Origin: Allokutzneria oryzae
GTDB taxonomy: Bacteria > Actinomycetota > Actinomycetes > Mycobacteriales > Pseudonocardiaceae
DNA length: 64,000 nucleotides
Reading direction: 5' to 3'
Assembly: GCF_042429765.1 (NCBI RefSeq)
Contig: NZ_JBHLZU010000017.1
Span: 6,031-70,030 of the forward strand
The notes under the pieces are model-generated. The model had not been told where the DNA came from. It was given only the letters and a program-made list of their open reading frames with translations, and did not search any database. This document shows, in pieces, positions 43,954-52,430 of the stretch. Positions within the stretch are counted from its first letter, which is position 1, and each line of letters opens with the position of its first letter. Position numbers and translations under genes: made by a program.

Positions 43954-44952
43954 GTGTCCGGCAGGCCGAGGGTGACCCTGCGCGCGGTCGCGGAGGCGAC
44001 CAACCTCCACGTGTCCACTGTGGCCAGAGTGCTCAACGGCACGGCCCAGGTCACCAAGGAGACCGAGGAGCGGGTGCGCGCCGCCGCGCGCGAGCTCGGG
44101 TACATCCGCAACGAGTACGCCGCCAGCCTGCGCACCCAGCGCACCCGGATCCTCGGCGTGCTCGTGCCGACGCTGACCGACTACGTGCTCGCAGCGGTCT
44201 ACGAGGGCATCCAGGAGGCCGCGCTCGACCGGGGCTACCGCACCTTCGTCACCAACACCCACGACGTCGCCGAGCAGCACGTCGCCGGGCTGGAGGCACT
44301 CCTGTCCTGGGGCGTGGACGGGCTGATCATCGGCGACGCGCGTCTGGACTCCGACGGGCTGGAGTCGTTGTCCGCCAACGACATCCCGTTCGTGCTCGTC
44401 AGCAGGCGGGCCGGGGAGCACCCCGCGGTCACCTGCCACGACGCGCGCGGCGGCGAGCTGGCCGCCGAGCACCTCCTCGGACTGGGGCACACCAGGGTCG
44501 CGGTGCTCGCGGGCCAGCCGTACGCGAGCACCTGCGCGGACCGCACCGAGGGTTTCCTGCGCGCCTACGCCGAGGCGGGGCACCCGGTGCCCGAGGAGCT
44601 GGTCGTGCACAGCGGCTACGACTCGCGCGGCGGTGAGCAGGCGATGAGCGCGGCGCTGGCGACCGGGCGGGAGCTGGACGCGGTGTTCGCGGTGAACGAC
44701 GTGGCCGCGATGGGCGCCGCCGGGGTGCTGCGGGCCAACGGGATCGGGGTGGGGGAGCGGATCGCGCTGGTGGGGTTCAACGACATCCCGCTGGCGTCCT
44801 CGCTCACCGTGCCGCTGACCACCGTCCGCAGCCCGTTGCGCGAGATGGGCGCGGCCGCCGTCGAGGAGTTGCTTGTCCGCGTCGACGGCGGCCGCGCCCG
44901 CTCCCGGCTGCTCACGCCCGAACTCGTGGTCCGGGCATCGACCCGTGGTTAG
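43954..44952 (+). CDS. LacI-family transcriptional regulator
   Basis: The 332-residue protein has a classical LacI HTH (VTLRAVAEATNLHVSTVARVLNG) with hinge helix ELGYIRNEYAASLR. The periplasmic-binding-like core contains GVLVPTLTDYVLAAVYEGIQ and FAVNDVAAMGAAGVLR. The core probably binds a sugar. GTG 43954 follows AGGAG at 6 bases; an earlier ATG at 43915 lacks such a site. Its target is not evident; it is divergent from the methyltransferase gene. Confidence 0.93.
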   Translation: MSGRPRVTLRAVAEATNLHVSTVARVLNGTAQVTKETEERVRAAARELGYIRNEYAASLRTQRTRILGVLVPTLTDYVLAAVYEGIQEAALDRGYRTFVTNTHDVAEQHVAGLEALLSWGVDGLIIGDARLDSDGLESLSANDIPFVLVSRRAGEHPAVTCHDARGGELAAEHLLGLGHTRVAVLAGQPYASTCADRTEGFLRAYAEAGHPVPEELVVHSGYDSRGGEQAMSAALATGRELDAVFAVNDVAAMGAAGVLRANGIGVGERIALVGFNDIPLASSLTVPLTTVRSPLREMGAAAVEELLVRVDGGRARSRLLTPELVVRASTRG

Positions 44953-45131
44953 CGGATCGTCCGTAAAAACCGAAGGAAGCGGCTGAACGCCGAAGGGGTG
45001 AATGCGAGGACTGGTCCGTTCGGCTGCTTGCTGTCGCGAATGGCCGCCTCGAACTCCGTCAAGGACAGTTCCACACAGTTGTTGTCATTACCGGTATAAC
45101 TGCTTTTTATCCAGGTTCGCGATAGGGTCAT
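44949..45131 (-). CDS. DUF397 small protein, second copy
   Basis: The 60-residue protein has WIKSSYTGNDNNCVEL and AAIRDSKQPNGPVLAF, the DUF397 signature. ATG overlaps the XRE stop by 4 bases, so it is translationally coupled to it. Its end overlaps the convergent LacI gene end by 4 bases. Confidence 0.9.
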   Translation of the reverse strand: MTLSRTWIKSSYTGNDNNCVELSLTEFEAAIRDSKQPNGPVLAFTPSAFSRFLRFLRTIR

Positions 45132-45988
45132 CGTCCCTCAAGTGCGTCGACGTGTGCGCGAATCACCTCCGCCGACTCCTCGGGGGTCAGGGTTTCGGTC
45201 GAGATGTCGGTGAAGGTCGCCCGGAATTTCCGAACGTCGTCGTCATTCTCTACCCATTCACCGCCGCCCGGGTACTCCAAATAGACCGCGTCCGGATAGC
45301 CGTCATCGGCGAAGCCGAGGATCGTCGCCGATCCGGACATGGTTCCGTACGCGCCAAAATCGAATGGGATTATCTGAACGGTGATGTTGTCCTGTTCACC
45401 GGCGACGAGCAGGCGTCCCAGCTGCTCGCGCTGCACCCCCGGCCCGCCGACGACGCGCCGGATCACCGCCTCGTCGATCAGCGCGTGCAGGGTCAGCGCG
45501 CCCGGCCCGTGCAGCCGCTTCTGCCTGCTCAGCCGGGCCGCGACCGCGCGCTCGACGCCGACGGCCGGATCGCTGAACCGGCGCGCGGCCCTGCGCACCG
45601 CGGCCGCGTAGTCCGCCGTCTGGAGCAAGCCGGGAATGCCCATCGACTCCAGGGTGTGCACCGAGGTGGCGTCCGCCTCCGCCCGCAGGAACGCGCGGAA
45701 CTTCGGCGGCACCGCCGAGGAGTGCTCGATCCGGGTGGCGTCCTGTTTGGCGTCGTCCCACAGCGCCTCGGCCTCCCTGCGCTGCTCCTCGCCAGCCGAG
45801 TACAGCGCCAGCATCGCGCCGAGCTCGGCGAAACCGCAGAGCACGTGGCCGTTCTCGATCTTGGATATGGTCGGCTGGGACTTGCGCAGCCGCGCCGCGA
45901 CCTCCTCGGCGCCGATGCCCGCCCGCTCCCGGAGCTCCTTGAGGAAGGTGCCGAGCTTGCGCTTGCGCCGGGTGCGGGTGCCGGGCAT
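45128..45988 (-). CDS. XRE-family regulator with DUF5753 domain, second copy
   Basis: The 286-residue regulator has an Arg/Lys-rich start and an HTH (LRERAGIGAEEVAARL, then SQPTISKIENGHV). The DUF5753 domain follows (SMGIPGLLQTADYAAAV, ALIDEAVIRRVVGG, VQIIPFDFGAYGTM). It pairs with the downstream DUF397 gene. It is divergent from the RbpA-like gene, with the palindrome GTGAATATTCAC between them, a natural candidate operator. Confidence 0.92.
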   Translation of the reverse strand: MPGTRTRRKRKLGTFLKELRERAGIGAEEVAARLRKSQPTISKIENGHVLCGFAELGAMLALYSAGEEQRREAEALWDDAKQDATRIEHSSAVPPKFRAFLRAEADATSVHTLESMGIPGLLQTADYAAAVRRAARRFSDPAVGVERAVAARLSRQKRLHGPGALTLHALIDEAVIRRVVGGPGVQREQLGRLLVAGEQDNITVQIIPFDFGAYGTMSGSATILGFADDGYPDAVYLEYPGGGEWVENDDDVRKFRATFTDISTETLTPEESAEVIRAHVDALEGR

Positions 45989-46030
45989 TCAGGCGCCTCC
46001 TTGATCAGGTTTGCGCCAGCCTAAGTCAGG

Positions 46031-46042
46031 GTGAATATTCAC
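46031..46042. promoter_or_regulatory. 12-bp perfect palindrome in XRE/RbpA divergent promoter
   Basis: GTGAATATTCAC is a perfect palindrome in an AT-rich patch of the divergent spacer between the XRE regulator and the RbpA-like gene. It is a possible binding site of the XRE protein; inferred from position only. Confidence 0.4.
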
Positions 46043-46148
46043 TCCGGTGGTGTATGGGCAAGCGCGAACGGCTGCCCCTACGCTTCGCTCCCGCGGATCG
46101 GCGTGACCTTCGCACGACTCGCAAGCCCCAACACGTCGAGGAGGCGTC

Positions 46149-46493
46149 GTGATCCGCGCCATCCGGGCCGGCGGTGGCCCGCAGTACTCCCAGCCCGCCA
46201 CCGAGACCCCCGTGGCCCGACGAGCGGTGATGTTCGTCTGTCCCAGGGGCCACGACGTAGAGTTGATCTTCGCGGCGGACGCGGAGGCCCCCGACGCGTG
46301 GGAGTGCCCGAAACACGGCGTGCCGAGCCGGGTCTGGTACTCCGACAGCGTCGACGGTGACGCGCCCGCCGTCGCGCGCACCGGCAAGTCGCACTGGGAG
46401 CAGCTGTGCTCGCGGCGCTCCCAGCCGGAGCTGGAACAGCTGCTCGCCGAGCGGCTCAGCGAGCTCCGCGCCGGTCGCGTGTCCGTCGGCTGA
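46149..46493 (+). CDS. RbpA-like RNA polymerase-binding protein (paralogue)
   Basis: The 114-residue protein resembles RbpA, the actinobacterial activator that binds RNA polymerase and the principal sigma factor. The beta core has FVCPRGH and WECPKHG. The C-terminal sigma-interacting helix reads SHWEQLCSRRSQPELEQLL. The zinc ligands would be C31, H35, C53 and H56, with His replacing the last Cys of the streptomycete protein. GTG 46149 follows AGGAGG at 4 bases. Beside regulators rather than housekeeping genes, it is more likely a specialised RbpB-like form than the main RbpA. Confidence 0.82.
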   Translation: MIRAIRAGGGPQYSQPATETPVARRAVMFVCPRGHDVELIFAADAEAPDAWECPKHGVPSRVWYSDSVDGDAPAVARTGKSHWEQLCSRRSQPELEQLLAERLSELRAGRVSVG

Positions 46494-46507
46494 ACGCGTG
46501 GAGTGAG

Positions 46508-48718
46508 ATGATCAGCGGTTCCTCCCGGGACGACCCGTCACTGGTGGAGCTCGGCGCGGCGCTGCGCCGGTTGCGCACGGGTGCCGGGCTGTCCCTGCGC
46601 CAGCTCGCCAAGGTCCTGCGGCTGAGCGCGCACAGCGCCCTCGCCGACTACGAACGCGGCCGCCGCGTCATCCCGGACGGCCTGGTCCGGCCGTTCGCCG
46701 AGGCGGTCGGCGACCGCGAGGGCGAGGTGGCCGAGCTGCGGGCGCGTGCCCTCGCCGAGCTCGCCGAGCACCGCCGCCGCGCCGCCGATCGTGCCGCCAC
46801 CGCCCGGGACTCTCCGCTGCCCGCGCCGCCCGCCGAGCTGCCGCCGCCGGTGCCGGACTTCGTCGGCAGGCGGGCGGAGCTGGCCGAGCTGCGCGAGGCC
46901 CTGGTCCCCGGCGCGCTCGTCGTGCTCACCGGCCCACCGGGGGCGGGCAAGTCCAGCCTCGCCGTCCGGCTGGCCGGGGAGGTGGCGCCGGAGTTCCCCG
47001 ACGGCAGGGTCCAGGTCGGCCTGTGCGGGCTGAGCCCTGCCGAGGCGCTGCGGAAGGTGTTGCTGGCGTGCGGGATCGCCGACCGCGCGCTTCCGTCCGA
47101 TGTGGACGAACTGGGCGCGAGGTACCGGGCGGTGCTCGCCGGGAGGCGGCTGCTGGTCGTGCTCGACGACGTCGCGCACGAGGACCACGCGCTTCCGCTG
47201 CTGACCTCGGCTCCCGGCTGCGCCGTGCTGATCACCAGCCGCAGCCCGCTGCTCGGGCTGGACGAGCGCCGCCCCGCGCACCGCTGCCGGGTCGCGGCGC
47301 TGCCCGCCTCCGACGCCGTCGAGCTGATCGCCGCCGTGCTCGGCAAGGCCAGGGTCGAAGCCGAACCCGAAGCGGCGCGACGGATGGCGGAGCTGTGCGA
47401 CCACTGGCCGCTGGCACTGCGCATCGCGGCGGCCCGCCTCGCCGACTGGCCGAACTGGCGACTGGCAGACGCCGTCGCCGAGCTCGACAAGGAGCGCGCC
47501 CGGCTGGCCTGGCTGACCACCGGCGACCGCGCGGTCCGCGGCGTGTTCGAGGTGTCCTACCGGCAGCTGGACGACCCCGCGCGCAGGCTGCTGCGGCGGC
47601 TGTCCCTGGTGCCGGGAACGGACTTCGCCGTCGAGACCGCCGCGGTCGCGCTCGGCACCCCGCTGCGCTCGGCCCGCCGCGAGCTGGAGCGGCTGAGCAA
47701 GGCCGGGCTCGTCCAGCCTGCCGCGGGCCGCGGTCGCGCGCGGCTGCACAAGCTGGTCCGCACCTACGCCCACTCCTGCGCCGAGCAGGACGAGCCCGCC
47801 CGCGAGGAGGTCGAGCTGCGGCTGCTGCGGACGCTGCTGGCGACGGCGGCCGACGCTGCGGGCTGGGTCGATCCCACCGCGCCGAAGGACCGGGACTCGG
47901 CCTTCGCCGGGGCGTGGGAGGCGGTGCGCTGGCTGGACTCGGAGCGGCCCGCGATCCTGGCCGCCGCCGACCGCGGCAGCAGGCTGGGTGGCGGCAGCGA
48001 GCTGCCCGTGCTGCTGAGCCGGATCGCTTGGTACTACGAGCTCCGGTGCGCGTGGTCGGACCTGCGCGGCCTGGCGCAGCTCGCCCTGGAACAGGCCCAG
48101 CTCCAGCAGGACACCGAGCACAAGGCGTTCGCGCTCACCGCCCTGTCGCTGGCCGCCGCCAAGTCGGGGCAGCCGGACACCGCGCGCGAGCTGGCCGAGA
48201 CCGCCGTCGGTCTCGCCCACGGCGACGCGCTGCGCGAGGCCGAGGTCGCCGCGCTGGACTGCCTCGGCCGCGCCCTGCTGGCGCTGAAGCGGCCCGACGC
48301 GGCCCGGCAGGCGCTGCGGCGGGCCGTCACGCTGAGCCGGAGCACCGGCCAGGACTGGCTGAACGCCACGTGTTCGAGCAGGCTCGGTCTCGCGCATGCC
48401 GTGCTCGGCGAGCACGCGAAAGCCGTTGAGCTGCAACGGCACGCGCTCGCCGGGTTCGAGCGCTTCGGCGACGACCGCCGCGTGGCGCTGGCGCGGACCA
48501 GGCTCGGTCTCGCGCTGACCGCGCTCGACCGCTACGCCGAGGCGGTCGAGCAGTACGACCGCGCGTCGGAGGTCTTCGAGCGCTACGGCGACGCGTGGAG
48601 CCAGGCCGCGGCGTTGCGCGAGGTCGGCAACGGCAGGAAGGCCCTCGGCGAGGACGAGCTCGCCGCCGCCGACCTGCGCCGGGCCGAGGCGCTGTTCGCG
48701 GAGCAGGGTTACCGGTGA
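46508..48718 (+). CDS. STAND regulator: XRE HTH, NB-ARC ATPase and TPR repeats
   Basis: The 736-residue multi-domain protein begins with an XRE HTH (SLRQLAKVLRLSAHSALADYERG). NB-ARC follows, with P-loop TGPPGAGKSSLA near 140, Walker B LLVVLDD near 216 and LITSRSPLL. A winged helix (SYRQLDDPARRLLRRLSL) leads into a C-terminal half of TPR units (CLGRALLALKRPDAARQALR, RLGLAHAVLGEHAKAVEL, RTRLGLALTALDRYAEAVE). It resembles AfsR-type regulators without the SARP domain. ATP-driven oligomerisation in response to a signal is the known STAND mode; the target is unknown. It starts 14 bases after the RbpA-like gene, likely the same transcript. Confidence 0.9.
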   Translation: MISGSSRDDPSLVELGAALRRLRTGAGLSLRQLAKVLRLSAHSALADYERGRRVIPDGLVRPFAEAVGDREGEVAELRARALAELAEHRRRAADRAATARDSPLPAPPAELPPPVPDFVGRRAELAELREALVPGALVVLTGPPGAGKSSLAVRLAGEVAPEFPDGRVQVGLCGLSPAEALRKVLLACGIADRALPSDVDELGARYRAVLAGRRLLVVLDDVAHEDHALPLLTSAPGCAVLITSRSPLLGLDERRPAHRCRVAALPASDAVELIAAVLGKARVEAEPEAARRMAELCDHWPLALRIAAARLADWPNWRLADAVAELDKERARLAWLTTGDRAVRGVFEVSYRQLDDPARRLLRRLSLVPGTDFAVETAAVALGTPLRSARRELERLSKAGLVQPAAGRGRARLHKLVRTYAHSCAEQDEPAREEVELRLLRTLLATAADAAGWVDPTAPKDRDSAFAGAWEAVRWLDSERPAILAAADRGSRLGGGSELPVLLSRIAWYYELRCAWSDLRGLAQLALEQAQLQQDTEHKAFALTALSLAAAKSGQPDTARELAETAVGLAHGDALREAEVAALDCLGRALLALKRPDAARQALRRAVTLSRSTGQDWLNATCSSRLGLAHAVLGEHAKAVELQRHALAGFERFGDDRRVALARTRLGLALTALDRYAEAVEQYDRASEVFERYGDAWSQAAALREVGNGRKALGEDELAAADLRRAEALFAEQGYR

Positions 48719-48753
48719 GGCTCGCGCCGAAGTGTCCGATTAGGCTTCCCGGC

Positions 48754-49338
48754 ATGCGGAAGACCGCGGCGATGACCGCCATCCTGATCAGCACCGTCCT
48801 CGCGGTGACGGGCTGCACGCCCAGCGAGCGCCCCTCCGACCTGCCGGACGGTGGCGCCTCCGCTGGCCAGACCACGGCCGCGCAGCAGCGCACCACGACC
48901 GCCGCCGCCGTGACCACCGCGTCCGGCCCGGCGTGCACCGCCGACCAGGTCACCGTCGCGGGCGCGGCCAACCAGAAGCCGACCATCACGATCCCGGCCA
49001 ACTGCGCCCCGCCCACTGAGCTGCTCTCCAAGGACCTCACCCCCGGCACCGGTGCCGCGATCAAGGCGGGCGACCCGGTCCAGATGAACTACCTCCTGGT
49101 CACCTGGTCGGACAAGAAGGAGGTCGACACCTCCTTCGGCACCAACCCGTTCTCGCTCACCGTGGGCGCCGGTGAGGTCATCAAGGGCTGGGACGAGGGC
49201 CTCGTCGGCCTCAAGCAGGGCGGCCGCCGCCTGCTGGTCATCCCGCCCGCCAAGGGTTACGGCCCCAACGGCAGCTCGCCGATCAAGGGCAACGAGACCC
49301 TGGTCTTCGTCGTCGACGCGGTCAAGGTCGGCGCGTAA
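48754..49338 (+). CDS. FKBP-type peptidyl-prolyl isomerase lipoprotein
   Basis: The 194-residue lipoprotein has lipobox LAVTGC at about 17-22 and a Thr/Ala-rich linker. The C-terminal FKBP domain has DPVQMNYLLVTWSDKKEVDTSF, VIKGWDEGLVGLKQGGRR and LLVIPPAKGYG. It is anchored outside the membrane and helps fold exported proteins by proline isomerisation. ATG 48754 was preferred over frames fused to the STAND gene because it gives the signal peptide. A strong hairpin follows. Confidence 0.92.
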   Translation: MRKTAAMTAILISTVLAVTGCTPSERPSDLPDGGASAGQTTAAQQRTTTAAAVTTASGPACTADQVTVAGAANQKPTITIPANCAPPTELLSKDLTPGTGAAIKAGDPVQMNYLLVTWSDKKEVDTSFGTNPFSLTVGAGEVIKGWDEGLVGLKQGGRRLLVIPPAKGYGPNGSSPIKGNETLVFVVDAVKVGA

Positions 49339-49353
49339 CACCCACATCGTCTC

Positions 49354-49381
49354 CGGCGGGGCCGCGCACGCGGCCCCGCCG
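49354..49381 (+). terminator. Hairpin terminator of FKBP gene
   Basis: A perfect 12-bp GC stem (49354-49365 with 49370-49381) and a 4-base loop sit 15 bases after the FKBP stop, followed by ttgtgctt. It is a probable terminator with a weak U-rich tail. Confidence 0.7.
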
Positions 49382-49435
49382 TTGTGCTTCCCGGGCGCGT
49401 GACGGTCGCCGCCCGGATCCGACGTGCTGCCCCGC

Positions 49436-49795
49436 CGCCGCGTTGCCGTGCCGACCGGCCGCTGCGTTGCGGTGCGCGCCCGACTGGCCGCCGCGTTGCC
49501 GTGCTGACCGGCCGCGGCGCTGCCGTGCCGCCCCGCCCCGGCGCTGCTGTGCGACTGGCCGCCGCGTTGCCGTGCCGACTGGCCGCGGCGCTGCCGTGCT
49601 GACTCGACTCGGCGCTGCCGTGCCGCCCCGCCGCCGTGCTGCTGTGCCGACTGGCCGCCGTGCCGACCGGCCGCCGCGCCACTGTGCGCGGGCCCACCCG
49701 TCCCGCGCTGCGCCGACGTGCCGACTCGACTCGGCGCCACGCTGCCGTGCCGACCCGCCGTCACGCTGCCGACTCGACTCGGCGCCACGCTGAGA
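49436..49795. repeat. 24-bp tandem repeat array
   Basis: About fifteen degenerate units fit the 24-base consensus GACTGGCCGCGGCGCTGCC + GTGCC. The period is a multiple of three, so open frames run through it with 8-residue periodicity (for example GTAAPRPV on the minus strand), but none has a credible start or ribosome binding site. Variants such as GACTCGACTCGGCGCC are clustered at the right end, showing local copying of units. It lies between the convergent FKBP and cold-shock genes. Confidence 0.7.
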
Positions 49796-49802
49796 TGCGC
49801 GC

Positions 49803-49905
49803 CCGAGTGGCCTGGCGTGGTCGGGGAGTTTTCGCGTTTTGTAGGCTTAATGCGAAATGAGAGCGCTCTCCCGCGCATTAAGCCTACAAAACGCGAACGA
49901 GGGGG
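49803..49905 (+). repeat. Dispersed palindromic repeat, copy 4 (perfect arms)
   Basis: TTCGCGTTTTGTAGGCTTAA + TGCG (49831-49854) is repeated exactly in inverted form at 49874-49897, a perfect 24-bp palindrome around AAATGAGAGCGCTCTCCCG. The left flank GGCCTGGCGTGGTCGGGG resembles copies 2 and 3; the right flank is CGAACGAGGGGG. It is the best-preserved member and a good reference for the family. Confidence 0.9.
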
Positions 49906-49942
49906 CGGGCGTGGCGGGGCTTGGGGGAGGGGTGGACGCTTC

Positions 49943-50017
49943 GGGTGCGCGGGTGCGCGGGTGCGCGGGTGCGCGGGTGCGCGGGTGCGCGGGTGCGCGA
50001 GTGCGCGAGTGCGCGGA
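49943..50017. repeat. 8-bp tandem repeat (GGTGCGCG), about nine units
   Basis: Nine near-perfect copies of an 8-base unit of alternating purines and pyrimidines lie 24 bases beyond the cold-shock gene stop. The unit is not a multiple of three, so it is not coding. The alternating GTGCGCG composition favours Z-DNA, and slippage variation is likely. Confidence 0.85.
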
Positions 50018-50041
50018 GGTGCGGGGCGTGTGTGACGAGGG

Positions 50042-50260
50042 CTAGGTCTGGAGGGCGTGTACGCGGACGGCGCGCTTGGTGTAGCCGTCCTGCCAGGTCA
50101 CGTCCTCGTAGGTGAACTCGACGCGCGCCCCGGCGGCGAGGGTCCGGTAGCCCTCAGCCTCGATCGCGGAGAAGTGCGCCCACACCGGGGAGTCCAGGCC
50201 CGGCGCGGTCAGCACGCCCCAGCCCTGCTCGTCGTGCCACTCCCGCACCTCACCGATCAT
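50042..50260 (-). CDS. Cold-shock-domain protein
   Basis: The 72-residue OB-fold protein has the CSD order GEVREWHDEQGWGVL (RNP1-like), PVWAHFSAIEAEGYR (RNP2-like) and ARVEFTYE. It is divergent from CspA (few Phe and Lys in the RNA-binding face) and fits the actinomycete small CSD group. ATG 50260 begins the domain. It probably binds single-stranded nucleic acid. Confidence 0.85.
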   Translation of the reverse strand: MIGEVREWHDEQGWGVLTAPGLDSPVWAHFSAIEAEGYRTLAAGARVEFTYEDVTWQDGYTKRAVRVHALQT

Positions 50261-50414
50261 GTCCGCAGCGTATGGCCGCCCGCCGATCGTCGCATCGGAT
50301 TGGTCGCTCACGAGGTTGTTTCCGACTTTCGACCGATGGTCCGGACCTGTTGGCGCTCAATACAGTCCGCTGGGGCGGCGGGCCGCGCGCGCCCGGTGAG
50401 AGAGGGTGGTGCGA

Positions 50415-52430
50415 GTGCACTCGTCGGTCCGCGGGTTCCGCGCCTCGGCACTGGCCCTGGTCGCCGCGTTGTCGGTGGCCCTGAGCGTTCTGCCAGCGAC
50501 GGCCGCGCCGCAGCGGCCCGGTCCTGGCAAGCTGGCGGCGATCGACCCGATGAACTGGGAGAACCCCCAGGACATGACGTGGTCGGACTACCGCAAGGTG
50601 CCCGGGACGAACTGGGCCGACCCTGCGGGCAAGCCGTCCAAGCGGATGTTCAAGGGCGCGCTGGTGCTCGCGGACTACCCCGACCAGGACTTCGTGGTCA
50701 CCAAGCCGCCGCGCTCCGACGTCTTCGGCAACCCCTCGCAGCTGGCCAACAACATCCCGCGCGCGCAGGTCGCGAAGTTCTACCAGGAGTTCCTGAACAA
50801 GCCGAACGCGACCAACCGCGGCCACACGCTGCACGAGTACTGGATGGAGGCCTCCGGCGGGCGGATCGGGGTCGAGCTGACCGCGTTCGGCGCGTACCGG
50901 ATGCCGGGCAAGTCCTACGAGTACGGCATGGAGTTCCAGGGGCCGGAGTCGTGCCCGGCGGGCTCGACGTGCAACCGCAACCTGCGCACCGACGCGGGCG
51001 GCGCGTGGCGCGCCGAGGTCGGCAACGAGGTGCCCAAGCAGTTCGACTTCGTGTTCTTCCTCAGCGCCGGTCAGGACGAGTCCTCGACCTGGCAGGAGTT
51101 CGGCGAGATGCTGTTCCAGACGAAGGAGGACGTGCCCGACTCCTTCGGCCCGCCGGACCCCAAGCTGCCGAACTGGGCCAAGACCCGCTACGTCGAGTGG
51201 ACCTCGTGGAAGGCCGCGTCGGCGATCTGGCCGAACGCGGGCGGCGGGTCCTCCACGCAGGCGGAGAGCTCCGGCCACGGCACCTTCGCGCACGAGCTGA
51301 GCCACATCCTCGGCATCGGCGACAACTACAACAACCCGTTCGGCAAGCCGCCCGTGCGGGCCTTCACCGGCCCGTGGGAGATGATGAGCCGCGGCACGTT
51401 CAACGGTCCCGGCGGCACGCACACGCGCTGGAAGATCCCGCCGGACGCCGGTGGCGCCATGGGCTCGCACCACATGCTGCGCACCAAGGCGAAGCTGGAG
51501 ATCGTGGACCCGGCGAACGTCCTGCAGCTCGAACGCGACGCGCTCGCCAAGTCCGGCGTCATCACCGCGAAGGTCACCGCGCGCGAGGCGCAGCCGGGCA
51601 AGGGCGGCCTGATGGGCCTCAACGTCGCGATGAAGACCGGGGACAAGTCGCCGAAGTGCAGCCAGAGCACGGACCCGCTCTGCGACGGCGGCGGCTACGA
51701 CAACTACACCGTCGAGGTCGTCGACCGGATGGGCGCGGACTCGTTCACCCCCGACAGCGGGGTGCTGTTCACCAAGACGAAGAACGCCGACGCCACGCCG
51801 TTCGAGTGGATCATCGACGCGAACCCGAACGACATCAACCTGGTGGACTTCTACCGCCCGGACGGCACCCCGGTGAAGGTCACCGTCGGCGACCCGCGCC
51901 AGCTGGCGGACGCCCCGTTCCGCGCGGGCACCAACTCCGGCAGCACGTACGAGTACGTGGACAAGGCCAACCGCCTGCACTTCTACGTGGCCGACATCCA
52001 CCGCGACCAGCGCGGCATCCTGTCCTACACCGTTGCGGTGCGCTCGCTGGACGGAGCGGGGCCGCACACCCGCGGACTGGTGCTCGGCCCGGCAGCGGGC
52101 TCGCGGCCCGATCGGGACGGCGTCGCCCAGTGCGCTTTCTCGTTGGCCAACACGGGAAGGACGCTCCCGGTCACCGGTCAGCCGCAGGACGTTTCGTCCT
52201 ATGTGGACGGTGATGTCTACCGGCTGCGCGCGACGGCTCCCGCCGGCTACCGGGCCCAGCTGCCCAACGAGCTGGCCGCGGTCAAGGTGGGCAAGAAGCT
52301 CGACATCCCGCTCAACCTCGTCCGCACCGCCGCCCCCACGAGCCCCTTGGTCGAGGCCACCCTCACCGCGATCTCCGAAAGCGACCCCACCAAGACTGCG
52401 ACCGCCACGTGCCTCGTCCCCACTCGCTGA
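50415..52430 (+). CDS. Secreted M6-family (immune inhibitor A-like) metalloprotease
   Basis: The product of about 671 residues has a Sec signal peptide (RGFRASALALVAALSVAL, cleaved after TAAP). The zinc site FAHELSHILGIGDNYN is near residue 295, matching the M6 HExxHxxGxxD signature. It is preceded by ASGGRIGVEL and followed by WEMMSRG. The last 100 residues form a beta domain (CAFSLANTGRTL, then LPNELAAVKVG). It digests extracellular proteins. GTG 50415 suits AGAGGG at 50401-50406; in-frame GTG 50406 and 50409 are alternatives. Confidence 0.9.
   Translation: MHSSVRGFRASALALVAALSVALSVLPATAAPQRPGPGKLAAIDPMNWENPQDMTWSDYRKVPGTNWADPAGKPSKRMFKGALVLADYPDQDFVVTKPPRSDVFGNPSQLANNIPRAQVAKFYQEFLNKPNATNRGHTLHEYWMEASGGRIGVELTAFGAYRMPGKSYEYGMEFQGPESCPAGSTCNRNLRTDAGGAWRAEVGNEVPKQFDFVFFLSAGQDESSTWQEFGEMLFQTKEDVPDSFGPPDPKLPNWAKTRYVEWTSWKAASAIWPNAGGGSSTQAESSGHGTFAHELSHILGIGDNYNNPFGKPPVRAFTGPWEMMSRGTFNGPGGTHTRWKIPPDAGGAMGSHHMLRTKAKLEIVDPANVLQLERDALAKSGVITAKVTAREAQPGKGGLMGLNVAMKTGDKSPKCSQSTDPLCDGGGYDNYTVEVVDRMGADSFTPDSGVLFTKTKNADATPFEWIIDANPNDINLVDFYRPDGTPVKVTVGDPRQLADAPFRAGTNSGSTYEYVDKANRLHFYVADIHRDQRGILSYTVAVRSLDGAGPHTRGLVLGPAAGSRPDRDGVAQCAFSLANTGRTLPVTGQPQDVSSYVDGDVYRLRATAPAGYRAQLPNELAAVKVGKKLDIPLNLVRTAAPTSPLVEATLTAISESDPTKTATATCLVPTR

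Noticed and set aside
49443..50115. Several short plus-strand frames in the repeat-rich spacer
   Set aside because: They consist only of translated tandem repeats and the palindrome, without ribosome binding sites.
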